DNA from: a virus
Virus record (IMG/VR): IMGVR_UViG_3300035698_009522
Span: 1-20,384 of that record
Strand: one strand, 5' to 3'
Length of the DNA stretch: 20,384 nt
Below the pieces are notes generated by a model, which was given only the letters and a program-made list of their open reading frames with translations, did not search any database and was not told the DNA's origin. Made by a program: the position numbers and the translations under genes. Positions within the stretch are counted from its first letter, which is position 1. The number at the start of each line of letters is the position of its first letter. This document shows, one piece after another, positions 8,010 to 15,212 of this stretch.

Positions 8010-10124
8010 TTATATAGTTATTTCATCATTTCCATATTCCCATAAATCAAGCGAATACTTATCTATTGTTGGATAATATGTATAGCTGGTAAGAGTGTAA
8101 TCTGTTCCAGCAGTCTCTGAATCATCATGAAACATGGTAAAAGGTTTTAAAAACTTAGTAAATATTGCATCAGTTCTTACTTTCTTTCTATGTTTACCAT
8201 ATAAAGAAAATCTATCTTTAATTAACCAATCTGCTAATTCATGTGATTCACCAGGATGTGTATCTTCTTCTTCCCATGCTGTTGTTTTTCCAGCATTTAT
8301 TGTTGTTGCTGATGGTGTTATAATAAATCCACTTGTAGAATTCCAACTTGATACATCAGAAACTAATAAATCTATTTTCTTCTCTTTATATACATTGTTG
8401 TTAATAATACCTTCAATTGTATTATCCATTTTTGGAGTATCCATTGTAATTACAAAATCTCCATAATAAGCATCCCATGGATAGTATGGATCTCCATTAC
8501 TTGTAACCGTTTCAGTTAACATATAGTAAGTAAATGAATGATCTCCAGCAACTAATCCACTAACATCACCAACTGGTATTTCAATACTAATATCTGTCAT
8601 CATGAATTCATCTAAATCTCCACCTGATGTAATAGTTTCATTTATTATTCCATTAGGAGCATAAGACTTATAATACCATGTTCCGGTTGCTTCCTCAAAA
8701 CCAATATAGCCATATGGATCTCCAGCAATTTCATTTACTTTTAAATTCCATCTATGAGTATATGTGTATTCATATTGTGGATAATATAATGGAGTATCCC
8801 AATAATTAGGAGACCATTTATATTCTATTTTTAAGGTAGAACCTTGATTCACTGTTGATGGATCTATTGTTTTAGCAGTAACTGTTCCCCTGAATCTGGT
8901 TGCTAATAAAGGTATGATTTCAGCACCATTACCTGCAGTCGAATCATGTGGCCAAGCTATTCTTTGTATTGGATTAGCTATTCTTTTATATGGATATTTT
9001 GGTCCAGATTTTTTAGTAAATCCCGGAACAAATTCGCCAGTTGTATAATTTGTAACTCGTCCTTCAATAAAATTAGCATCAGCACTATAAAACATAGTCC
9101 AACCTCTCATTTCAGGATAATTATTACCTGAATATTCTAAATCAGTTTTATACATTATTGAATTAGCATATCCCGGATAAGTTAAATTAGGTCCAGTTAA
9201 ATTTTGAAAGTCTTTTAATTTCTTATTGATTGTTATCTTACTTAAACCTGGATCTATTCTCATTCTTTGTGAAGAAGAAGTCATTTGTAAATCACTAAAA
9301 TTATATGAAGGATCTACAATGCTATCATAAGTGTTTGCTGTATAATATCCATAAGAAGTATCTGTCTTGTATATTTGATATTCTTTTGCATTAGTTACAT
9401 AAGGTGAAAATGTATCAAGATCACTATATCGTTCAATATACCATTTATCATCCCAAAAATAGAGATAACAATTAAAGGGCTTTAATATTGACTCAATTAT
9501 TGTAACTGCATCTTCTCTATCAGCATCATTTTTATAATATTGTTGTGAATTAATAGCAACTCTTTGAAATGCTCCATATATGGAAGATATTACGATACCA
9601 GGATTGTTTGGTTCCAACCTCATATTAACATATATTGACGTATCTTTACCAGTCATTCTTAAACAATAGTCTAAATAATTGATAATGGATTCATCAACAG
9701 GAGTATCAACTATTGTTGGTGAAAATCCCTTTAATTTGCTTATATAATTAGAAGCTGATATTTCTACTTCAGATTTATCAAGATATTTAACTGAAGTAGC
9801 TTCAGAATCAATCCATCCATTAAATAATCTTAGATTGGTACCATCAGCATCTGATGCATCTATGATTATTTTCCATTCTTTTTCATCTGCTGCCCATAAA
9901 TCGGAGTAATCCCAAAAAGAAGCATCATTTAATATTCTCATTGAGCAAGATTGTCCAATAATAGGTGAAAACCAGTCTTTCATCTTGTAATCTACCTTTA
10001 ATCCATTAGGTAATAATGTAAGATCGGTTACTGCTCCAGAATATCCATCTTGTTGTAAGAATACATCTCCTGTAACACCTCTTTTTGAAGCAAATGGAAT
10101 TTTATATTTAGTACTATAAGCCAT
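8010..10124 (-). CDS. Tail tip / baseplate hub protein
   Basis: This 704-aa protein lies directly after the tape measure, where siphoviruses encode the distal tail and tail-associated proteins. No separate Dit-size gene is seen, so it may combine both roles. Seen: an N-terminal beta domain with FSPIIGQSCSMRI and SEVEISASNYISKLKG, a helical segment INYLDYCLRMTG, and VTIIESILKPFNCYLYFWDDKWYIERY. The last resembles the 'iLksfnar~~~~~gkWyI' segment of tail-tip proteins in many Bacteroidota phages. The second half is beta-rich, with an Ig-like stretch around MDTPKM. No enzyme motif was found. The exact Dit/Tal assignment is inferred from position. Confidence 0.65.
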   Translation of the reverse strand: MAYSTKYKIPFASKRGVTGDVFLQQDGYSGAVTDLTLLPNGLKVDYKMKDWFSPIIGQSCSMRILNDASFWDYSDLWAADEKEWKIIIDASDADGTNLRLFNGWIDSEATSVKYLDKSEVEISASNYISKLKGFSPTIVDTPVDESIINYLDYCLRMTGKDTSIYVNMRLEPNNPGIVISSIYGAFQRVAINSQQYYKNDADREDAVTIIESILKPFNCYLYFWDDKWYIERYSDLDTFSPYVTNAKEYQIYKTDTSYGYYTANTYDSIVDPSYNFSDLQMTSSSQRMRIDPGLSKITINKKLKDFQNLTGPNLTYPGYANSIMYKTDLEYSGNNYPEMRGWTMFYSADANFIEGRVTNYTTGEFVPGFTKKSGPKYPYKRIANPIQRIAWPHDSTAGNGAEIIPLLATRFRGTVTAKTIDPSTVNQGSTLKIEYKWSPNYWDTPLYYPQYEYTYTHRWNLKVNEIAGDPYGYIGFEEATGTWYYKSYAPNGIINETITSGGDLDEFMMTDISIEIPVGDVSGLVAGDHSFTYYMLTETVTSNGDPYYPWDAYYGDFVITMDTPKMDNTIEGIINNNVYKEKKIDLLVSDVSSWNSTSGFIITPSATTINAGKTTAWEEEDTHPGESHELADWLIKDRFSLYGKHRKKVRTDAIFTKFLKPFTMFHDDSETAGTDYTLTSYTYYPTIDKYSLDLWEYGNDEITI

Positions 10125-10139
10125 TATTTAGATTATTTT

Positions 10140-12161
10140 TTAAAATGTTTCAGATAAAGTTAATTCCTTATTTAATATACCAACTAATTGTTCACCTTCA
10201 ATGATAAATTTGACATTACCACTTCCTGTAGTACCAAGCAATTGTTTTAACTTATCCAATGGTGCTATGACTTCCGGATTGGTTCTTGCACCAGAATATT
10301 CGCCGATTAAAGCATTTACCGGACCTGACACCACTCCGCCCTCAGAAAAAGATGCACTTGAAATAGCTGCTATTTGAGCTGCTCCTGCCGCTCCAGCTAA
10401 AACTGCGGCTATTAAACCCATCGGTATAAATGGTGTAGTTTGTAAAGCATTAACAACTGCCAATGCTGTACCTATAATTGCTTGAACATAAGCTATTTTC
10501 TTCTGTTTAGCAGCATATTTTTTCTCAATTTCAGCCTTCTTTTTAGCGTTATTTCCAGCTGCAGCAAGCTCTTTATTCTTAGAAGCTTCATAAAATGTTG
10601 AAATAGTGTCCGTTAATGACATCATAGCATCAGCATAAGCTTGTTGATTCTCTTGTTTTAATGCCATATTCTCATCCTCAGTAGCTTTAAGTTGCTCTTG
10701 AGCAGCTATTTCAGCTTCTAATCTCTTCTGAGCCCAATCCTGAGTGATTGCAGTCTTCCTCATTTCATATTCTTGATGCAATATAAGACCTTCATCTAAT
10801 GCACCTTTAAGATTAGCAAGTTGACCAGCTTCAGTTTGTTCGTTTAAATTAGCTTTATAGTTAGATAAGGATTGTTCAGCTGCTCGAGTCATTGATACTT
10901 TATTAGCAATAGCTTCTTCTTCAGCTTTTTTAAGTTCTGCTAACCTCTTTATTTCTGCTGTAGCTGCTGCTTGAGTCATATTGATATTCTCTATACCAAC
11001 TGCTCGAATAGTACCCATTATTTCTTCTTCTCTATTGGCTATTTCTCTGGTTTTATCAGCTCTTTCCTTATAAAGTCCTTGTAAAGTAGCATAAAGTGCA
11101 GCTTCTGCTTCTAAATCATCTACTGAAGACTCTGAAGCTGCATTAGTTTCTTGTTGTATTGATAAGGCTTCTTCAGCCATTGCTATTTTCTTAGCTGATA
11201 ACCCAGTTTCTAATTTGGTAGCTTGTTGAGTAGCTAATAATCTCTCTTTTAATGTTGATTTCTCTTTATCAGATGAAGTAAAGATAAGATCCGCTATTTG
11301 ACGTCTTGCATCAGCTTCAGATTTGGTTAAACCAATGGTATCTAATCTAAGTTGGAAGGTTCTTTCTTCTAATTTTTGATGAATCTTAGCTATTTCATTC
11401 ATTTTGGCCATAGCAGCAGATCCACGATTGACGATATCTTTAACATCCATACCAGTTGCCATCTTCACCGCAGCTTTCCCTACTTCGACCATGTTTTTCT
11501 TCATTTCATCGAAGTATTTAGCAGCTTCAGCCTTAGCATCTGAGTCAAATATACCTTTTATGGCTTGACCAAGTGCTTTAAATCCATTCTTTAAGAAATT
11601 GAATGAAGCTTTAAAGAATTCTATAAGTCCTTGCCATCTATTAACTAAGTTTTTCTTAATTGAATCCCATAAATCTGAAATTGCTTGTTTTGGATTCTCA
11701 AATGCCCATGACATCCAACGTCCTAATGAAATAAATGCATCTTGTACAACAGATAAAAGTCCTTTAAGATAACCCATTATAGAAGCAAACTTTCCAGCAC
11801 CATCCACACTACCTTTGAAGTAAGAAGTCAGAGCTTTGACAGCAAGTGCAATAGCTCCTACTATCAATCCAATTGGACCAAGTGCTACGTTTAATAATGT
11901 AGCTCCCATTGCCATTGACTTAAATCCGCCTAAAGCAGCTGAACCAGCAGGTCCCATACTTCCCATAGATGCAGAAATCTGAGACATTGCACCTCCTGCA
12001 TTCTTACTCATACCTTTAAAACTCTTTGAAGAAGATTTATCAGCTTTTGCAATACTTTTAGAATAACCTTTTATAGTTTTCTTACTGGATTCTACACCTT
12101 TATTTAAATCAGCACTATTTGCTCTTAGTCTAAGAACAAGATCCGCCATTATATTTGCCAT
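10140..12161 (-). CDS. Tape measure protein
   Basis: This 673-aa protein sets tail length and is probably ejected with the DNA. Seen: a Lys/Ser-rich N-terminal helical segment (about 10-55), a long hydrophobic Gly/Ala-rich stretch (about 79-112, LGPIGLIVGAIALAV), then charged coiled-coil-rich helices (about 250-560) and a second hydrophobic Ala-rich region. The C-terminus FSEGGVVSGPVNALIGE, followed by NPEVIAPLDKLKQLLG, is the common tape-measure ending. At about 0.15 nm per residue the tail would be roughly 100 nm; that ratio is general knowledge, not measured here. It almost lacks the D-x-S motif that fills the distal tail proteins. Confidence 0.92.
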   Translation of the reverse strand: MANIMADLVLRLRANSADLNKGVESSKKTIKGYSKSIAKADKSSSKSFKGMSKNAGGAMSQISASMGSMGPAGSAALGGFKSMAMGATLLNVALGPIGLIVGAIALAVKALTSYFKGSVDGAGKFASIMGYLKGLLSVVQDAFISLGRWMSWAFENPKQAISDLWDSIKKNLVNRWQGLIEFFKASFNFLKNGFKALGQAIKGIFDSDAKAEAAKYFDEMKKNMVEVGKAAVKMATGMDVKDIVNRGSAAMAKMNEIAKIHQKLEERTFQLRLDTIGLTKSEADARRQIADLIFTSSDKEKSTLKERLLATQQATKLETGLSAKKIAMAEEALSIQQETNAASESSVDDLEAEAALYATLQGLYKERADKTREIANREEEIMGTIRAVGIENINMTQAAATAEIKRLAELKKAEEEAIANKVSMTRAAEQSLSNYKANLNEQTEAGQLANLKGALDEGLILHQEYEMRKTAITQDWAQKRLEAEIAAQEQLKATEDENMALKQENQQAYADAMMSLTDTISTFYEASKNKELAAAGNNAKKKAEIEKKYAAKQKKIAYVQAIIGTALAVVNALQTTPFIPMGLIAAVLAGAAGAAQIAAISSASFSEGGVVSGPVNALIGEYSGARTNPEVIAPLDKLKQLLGTTGSGNVKFIIEGEQLVGILNKELTLSETF

Positions 12162-12175
12162 AATAAGTCTTTATT

Positions 12176-12903
12176 TTATGTTCTATTTATCTTGCTTTCT
12201 AAGACATCCATCTTGACCGACTTAGACTTTCTAATTGCCTTTTTATTAAGCCTTTTATACCAATCATCTGCTTTCATAGTACCATCAATTTGTTCCTGAG
12301 TAATTTGATTAGGACTTTCATCATCTTCGATAGGAAATACATCTTTCTTGAATTTAGGCCAGGAGATAACATTCTTTCTGGTTCTATTTGAATTAAATAA
12401 GATATATGTTTGAAGACGAGTACGTAGTAGATCAGCTTTAAGTTTAGAAGTTTCTTCATTAAGCCAAAAATACAAAACACCTTCTAATTCTCTTGGAGTA
12501 AATTCCAGAAATTTAGAAGGTGTAATATGAAGTCGAGAGGATGCTACTATAAATATATCCTCAATAGTTTCTAATTTTTTTTTGGTTCGCCTTTATCTGC
12601 TTGTTGTTTGAAAGCTTCTTGTTGGATGTCTATTAGGGACTTAGCAAATCCAAACATTATTTTTTGAAAATCTAAATAACATTCATCTAATATCCAAACT
12701 GAATCTTCTTTCTTTAAAGTTAATTCCTGATCTGCCATTTTAGCACCAGCAATAAGAGCATACCACATTATTGAAGACTGTGCTTCAAAGTTAGTATCAA
12801 GCTCTTCCATTGTAACTCCAGCTTCTTTTTGAGCCATCATTAATACATAATAAGAAATCCTTATTGGGTATTTCTCACCTTTGTAAGTTATAAATTCTAT
12901 CAT
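12176..12903 (-). CDS. Tail assembly chaperone GT fusion (-1 frameshift product)
   Basis: The shifted product joins 109 residues of G to 133 residues read in the -1 frame (12577 down to 12179), giving 242 aa. The part before the first possible start (TTG at 12475) is open and conserved-looking. It contains SRLHITPSKFLEFTPREL and GVLYFWLNEET, which resemble the 'pseFw.ltprEl..ll.gy' motif of T-type tail chaperone domains; in lambda the T domain recruits the tube protein. An independent start would lose this motif, so production by frameshift is the better reading. The C-terminus is basic (LNKKAIRKSKSVK). Confidence 0.82.
12571..12903 (-). CDS. Tail assembly chaperone, G-type (unshifted product)
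   Basis: This 110-aa protein begins with a beta hairpin (IEFITYKGEKYPIRISYYVL) followed by helices (AQKEAGVTMEELD, SIMWYALIAGAKMA), the layout of gpG-like chaperones that coat the tape measure during tail assembly. It ends GEPKKN. The last codons contain the A-run at which a fraction of ribosomes would shift into the -1 frame to give the longer GT product. It lies between the tube and tape-measure genes, as in lambda and most siphoviruses. Confidence 0.85.
   Translation of the reverse strand: MIEFITYKGEKYPIRISYYVLMMAQKEAGVTMEELDTNFEAQSSIMWYALIAGAKMADQELTLKKEDSVWILDECYLDFQKIMFGFAKSLIDIQQEAFKQQADKGEPKKN
12577..12583 (-). promoter_or_regulatory. Programmed -1 frameshift site (A AAA AAA)
   Basis: A run of nine A (12583-12575 on the minus strand) covers the heptamer A_AAA_AAA in the correct phase after codon CCA, two codons before the TAG of the G frame. 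Slipping back one base continues as AAA TTA GAA ACT with no stop for 133 codons. A possible stimulatory hairpin lies downstream: GAGGAT (12562-12557) pairs with ATCCTC (12542-12537) around a 14-base loop. Its 14-base spacer is longer than usual. Confidence 0.85.
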
Positions 12904-12938
12904 CTTTTTTGGTTAAGTATTTATTTGTATATTTATAC

Positions 12939-12964
12939 AAAAAGGGAAGAACTTAGTTCTTCCC
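12939..12964 (-). terminator. Rho-independent terminator after the major tail gene
   Basis: A perfect 9-bp inverted repeat, GGGAAGAAC (12944-12952) and GTTCTTCCC (12956-12964), has a 3-base loop and, on the minus strand, continues into TTTTTGT. It lies between the tail-tube stop at 12991 and the chaperone ATG at 12903. It likely limits expression of the chaperone and tape measure relative to the tube protein. Confidence 0.85.
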
Positions 12965-12990
12965 GACTTCGTTAAAAAGTGAATTTTTTC

Positions 12991-13416
12991 TTATCCAGTT
13001 GTCAAGGATTCTAATGCTCCAGTTCCTGCTATCTCTCCTGAGAATGATACTGCACTTCCAACTCCACCATCAAGTGATAAAGATGTTAAGTAACCAGTTC
13101 CTCCGTAATAGTCATTTAATGAAACGTCAGGCACTATATAAACTCCAATTGAAGTATCTAATCCTAATAAATTATCCATAAGATCATAAAAGGAAGCTGC
13201 TCCAGCATCTATAGTAGTGTTTGTCATTACAAGTCCTGAGAATGATACGGAATATCCATAAAGATCAGGTACATTTTGTTTAGCTCCGCCTGTAGCGTTT
13301 AAACAAGCTATTTCTATCATATCCTTTGATACAGAAAGAGAAAAATCAGTTGCGCAACCTATAATGGAACCGTCAATTGTTATCGACATTTGTTTGCTAA
13401 ATAATGGTGTTGCCAT
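12991..13416 (-). CDS. Major tail (tube) protein, TP901-1-like
   Basis: This 141-aa subunit should form the stacked hexamer rings of the tail tube. The N-terminus LFSKQMSITIDGSIIGCATD and SKDMIEIACLN fit the 'vllkidg..vaga~~~tls...e~id~t' opening of the TP901-1-type tube family. The segment GYSVSFSGLVMTN and the terminal SAVSFSGEIAGTGAL are two strands that repeat the 'sfsGe~~g~g' motif of this fold. It contains two D-x-S tripeptides in an apparent loop (DTSIG and DVSLN) plus a DGS near the N-terminus. The gene is followed by a terminator and then the tail chaperone. Confidence 0.88.
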   Translation of the reverse strand: MATPLFSKQMSITIDGSIIGCATDFSLSVSKDMIEIACLNATGGAKQNVPDLYGYSVSFSGLVMTNTTIDAGAASFYDLMDNLLGLDTSIGVYIVPDVSLNDYYGGTGYLTSLSLDGGVGSAVSFSGEIAGTGALESLTTG

Positions 13417-13443
13417 GTTTTTAAGTTTATTTTATTATTTTTT

Positions 13444-13457
13444 ATATTTTATATATC
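13444..13457 (-). promoter_or_regulatory. A/T-rich leader element upstream of the major tail gene
   Basis: The minus strand reads GATATATAAAATAT, followed by several A-rich blocks (AAAAAATAATAAAATAAA) up to the ATG at 13416. It overlaps the last base of the preceding stop codon. It is the same element seen before the small terminase, portal and protease genes, and here it has the longest A-rich leader, in front of a gene that must be highly expressed. Confidence 0.4.
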
Positions 13458-13840
13458 TAAGCTACGTAAAAAGAATCAAAATCCAAGGAGTTAATATAAA
13501 TCCCTTTTTCCAAATCAACAGAATGAATGTCACCCCTAAAAGTAATATCTTGAATTCCATCTTCCGTAGAACCGTTTAATAAAGTTGTAAGGTAATCACT
13601 AATGGTTTCTAATGTTCCAGTATCGTGACATACAAGCTTACAAGTTAAAGCGTAAGTAGTATAAGCATTCTTAGAATCTAAACAATTTGTTTGTTCCGAC
13701 TTTTGAAATGAATAGACTAACCAATTTTTAGTAAGACTATAATTATCAGGTAGGTTTTCATAATAGATTCCTCCAGTACAATATCCTGTTAATGAACTAT
13801 CGCCTTGTATTATTGTATTAAAGTTGCTTCCAAATGACAT
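13457..13840 (-). CDS. Probable tail terminator / tail completion protein
   Basis: This 127-aa protein lies between the gp10-like protein and the major tail protein, where siphoviruses encode the tail terminator (DUF3168/gp11-type). Seen: an N-terminal helix around FNTIIQGDSSL, a segment IYYENLPDNYSLTKNWLVYSF that resembles the family's 'IypgvaPqgt.~PyvvY', and alternating strands with a helix (ETISDYLTTLLNG) in the second half. No residue-level diagnostic motif is present, so the call is mainly positional, supported by size and pattern. Confidence 0.65.
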   Translation of the reverse strand: MSFGSNFNTIIQGDSSLTGYCTGGIYYENLPDNYSLTKNWLVYSFQKSEQTNCLDSKNAYTTYALTCKLVCHDTGTLETISDYLTTLLNGSTEDGIQDITFRGDIHSVDLEKGIYINSLDFDSFYVA

Positions 13841-13842
13841 TA

Positions 13843-14280
13843 TTATTTAATTTTTTTAAATTTTCTTCCAAGTATTGCTTTTAATTCATCCCCAAAATCA
13901 TTATTAAAAAATGATATAACGTTGGGTATGTTACTATCGATAGTTTTAGTTATAATAGGACGAGCTCTTATTTGTCCTAAGTTTCTACCAGATTTAGTAG
14001 TTCTGACTTTAGTACCGAATTCCATAAATCTTAGCCAAAATACATCAGTTGTTGCACCTACAAGTACTCCAGTTTCTCGATATTCTTTATCATACTTTAC
14101 CTTAATGGCTTTCTTAGTTGATGACTTATAAGGAAGAGCAGATTTAAGGGGCTTCGCAACTTTTTGAGTCGCTGCTTTTCTATTAACTGCTTTAATAATT
14201 TTATTAAGTTCTTTTGGCTTCAAAGAATCCATTGCCTTAACAAATTGATTTGTTCCTTCTAATTTCATCATGTCATCCAT
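13843..14280 (-). CDS. HK97 gp10-like neck/tail-completion protein
   Basis: This is a basic protein of 145 aa from the ATG at 14280. The open frame extends to a TTG at 14319, but the ATG at 14280 forms a TAATG overlap with the preceding stop, exactly as at two neighbouring junctions, so that start is preferred. Family features: a Lys-rich N-terminal helix, KPLKSALPYKSSTKKAI, then VLVGATTDVFWLRFMEFGT. The last resembles the conserved 'yarfvEfGT' of HK97 gp10-like proteins, followed by RARPIITKTID (family 'paaPFLrpA'). It is predicted to act at the tail-to-neck interface. Confidence 0.85.
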   Translation of the reverse strand: MDDMMKLEGTNQFVKAMDSLKPKELNKIIKAVNRKAATQKVAKPLKSALPYKSSTKKAIKVKYDKEYRETGVLVGATTDVFWLRFMEFGTKVRTTKSGRNLGQIRARPIITKTIDSNIPNVISFFNNDFGDELKAILGRKFKKIK

Positions 14281-14600
14281 TATTCGTCCTCCCAAACTAT
14301 ACACTGAAGTCGTTGCCAATCTTTTCTTCCATCAACAGTGATATGTTTTATTTTATAGTATTCATCGTTATAAAGTACTCTAAAATGGTAACCCACTCTA
14401 TCATCAAAACGAATCATGAATTCAACATTAGTATATGGAAGTGCACCCATTTCACTGAACTCTGTAGTACCTGCAATTTGTCTTACACTTGCATAACTCT
14501 CTTTAAAGAATTCCCAAGATTCAACAGGAGTACCTACTGAATTAACAGTGTTAGTTTCCTTCTCAAATATAATATTTTTATTTAGTAGATATGTTAACAT
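14280..14600 (-). CDS. Head-tail joining / head closure protein (SPP1 gp16-like)
   Basis: This 106-aa predominantly beta protein should act as the stopper or closure ring between connector and tail. The core SVRQIAGTTEFSEMG followed by VEFMIRFDDRVGYHFRVLYNDEYYKIKHI matches the 'a.v.p..g.e......v..~it.R~r.~~...mri.~~g~~y~I' pattern of the Phage_H_T_join family, and the size is normal. Synteny agrees: connector upstream and gp10-like protein downstream. It is linked by TAATG overlaps at both ends, so three neck proteins are probably translationally coupled. Confidence 0.85.
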   Translation of the reverse strand: MLTYLLNKNIIFEKETNTVNSVGTPVESWEFFKESYASVRQIAGTTEFSEMGALPYTNVEFMIRFDDRVGYHFRVLYNDEYYKIKHITVDGRKDWQRLQCIVWEDE

Positions 14601-15136
14601 TAGAATAAGACTATTTTAAATGAATCAAGGAGTCTGTGATAAGTATTAATGTCCTTGATAGTTGTTAAAGAATAAGATCCTCTTTCTACGTCGTATAAAT
14701 CTCCCACGACAACCATAACAGCCTGTTTTATAAGTGCTGGAACTTCTCCAGTCAGATATCCTGTAACATAGTTAACATAAAGAGGATCTTGATCTGTATT
14801 TTCATCAAGCTCTACATAAAATCCATTATAAAACTTCTCAGTATGATCTACAGTAATTGCTGTAGCTGCATCTGAAGCTTGTACTGAAGTTAAAGAATTA
14901 AAATTACCTTCATTAATAGAAAAAGAGTCTCCAATAAAATCTCTAATTTTTAAAACATTAGCTGTTTCTGCAATATCCTTTCCTATGTATTCTTCACATT
15001 TTTGAGTAGCTGCATAAATACAGTTTCTAATATAATCATTCTCTTTATCCCAATCATCATCTATTCTAAGATGGCGTTTTGCTTCCTCCAAAGATACAGG
15101 ATAATTAGTTTTAGTTTTGGTTGGTAATTCTCTCAT
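14600..15136 (-). CDS. Head-tail connector (gp6-like)
   Basis: This 178-aa neck protein probably forms the adaptor ring under the portal. The N-terminus VSLEEAKRHLRIDDDWDKEND and the following helix YIRNCIYAATQKCEEYIGK match the classic 'lalaeaKahLRvd...Dd..i..li.aA...ie.y.g' signature of the phage gp6-like connector family (Phage_connect_1). The C-terminus (VPALIKQAVMVVVGDLYDVERG) matches the family's last helix. Its stop overlaps the next gene's start as TAATG (14602-14598). It is the first gene after the capsid terminator. Confidence 0.88.
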   Translation of the reverse strand: MRELPTKTKTNYPVSLEEAKRHLRIDDDWDKENDYIRNCIYAATQKCEEYIGKDIAETANVLKIRDFIGDSFSINEGNFNSLTSVQASDAATAITVDHTEKFYNGFYVELDENTDQDPLYVNYVTGYLTGEVPALIKQAVMVVVGDLYDVERGSYSLTTIKDINTYHRLLDSFKIVLF

Positions 15137-15157
15137 TTTTATATTTTATTTTAAACT

Positions 15158-15193
15158 AAAAAACGTGGTGGCTTAATGACCACCACGTTTTAT
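15158..15193 (-). terminator. Rho-independent terminator after the capsid gene
   Basis: A perfect 12-bp inverted repeat, AAAACGTGGTGG (15160-15171) and CCACCACGTTTT (15180-15191), encloses an 8-base loop. On the minus strand the stem runs into an uninterrupted T-tract. It lies between the capsid stop and the connector ATG at 15136. The stem could also terminate plus-strand transcription. Because downstream neck genes lack an obvious promoter, partial readthrough is likely. Confidence 0.85.
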
Positions 15194-15212
15194 GTATTTA
15201 AATTATATGAGA

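Noticed and set aside
4432-9131. Plus-strand open frames within the fibre and tip genes (for example 4432-4626, 6085-6450, 8134-8466, 8946-9131)
   Set aside because: All are antisense to strong minus-strand genes, have Leu/His/Tyr-rich low-complexity translations, and have no supporting context.
12274-12480. Second minus-strand frame overlapping the chaperone T region
   Set aside because: It is a shadow frame. The -1 frame from the slippery site gives the conserved T-domain motif and is the real one.
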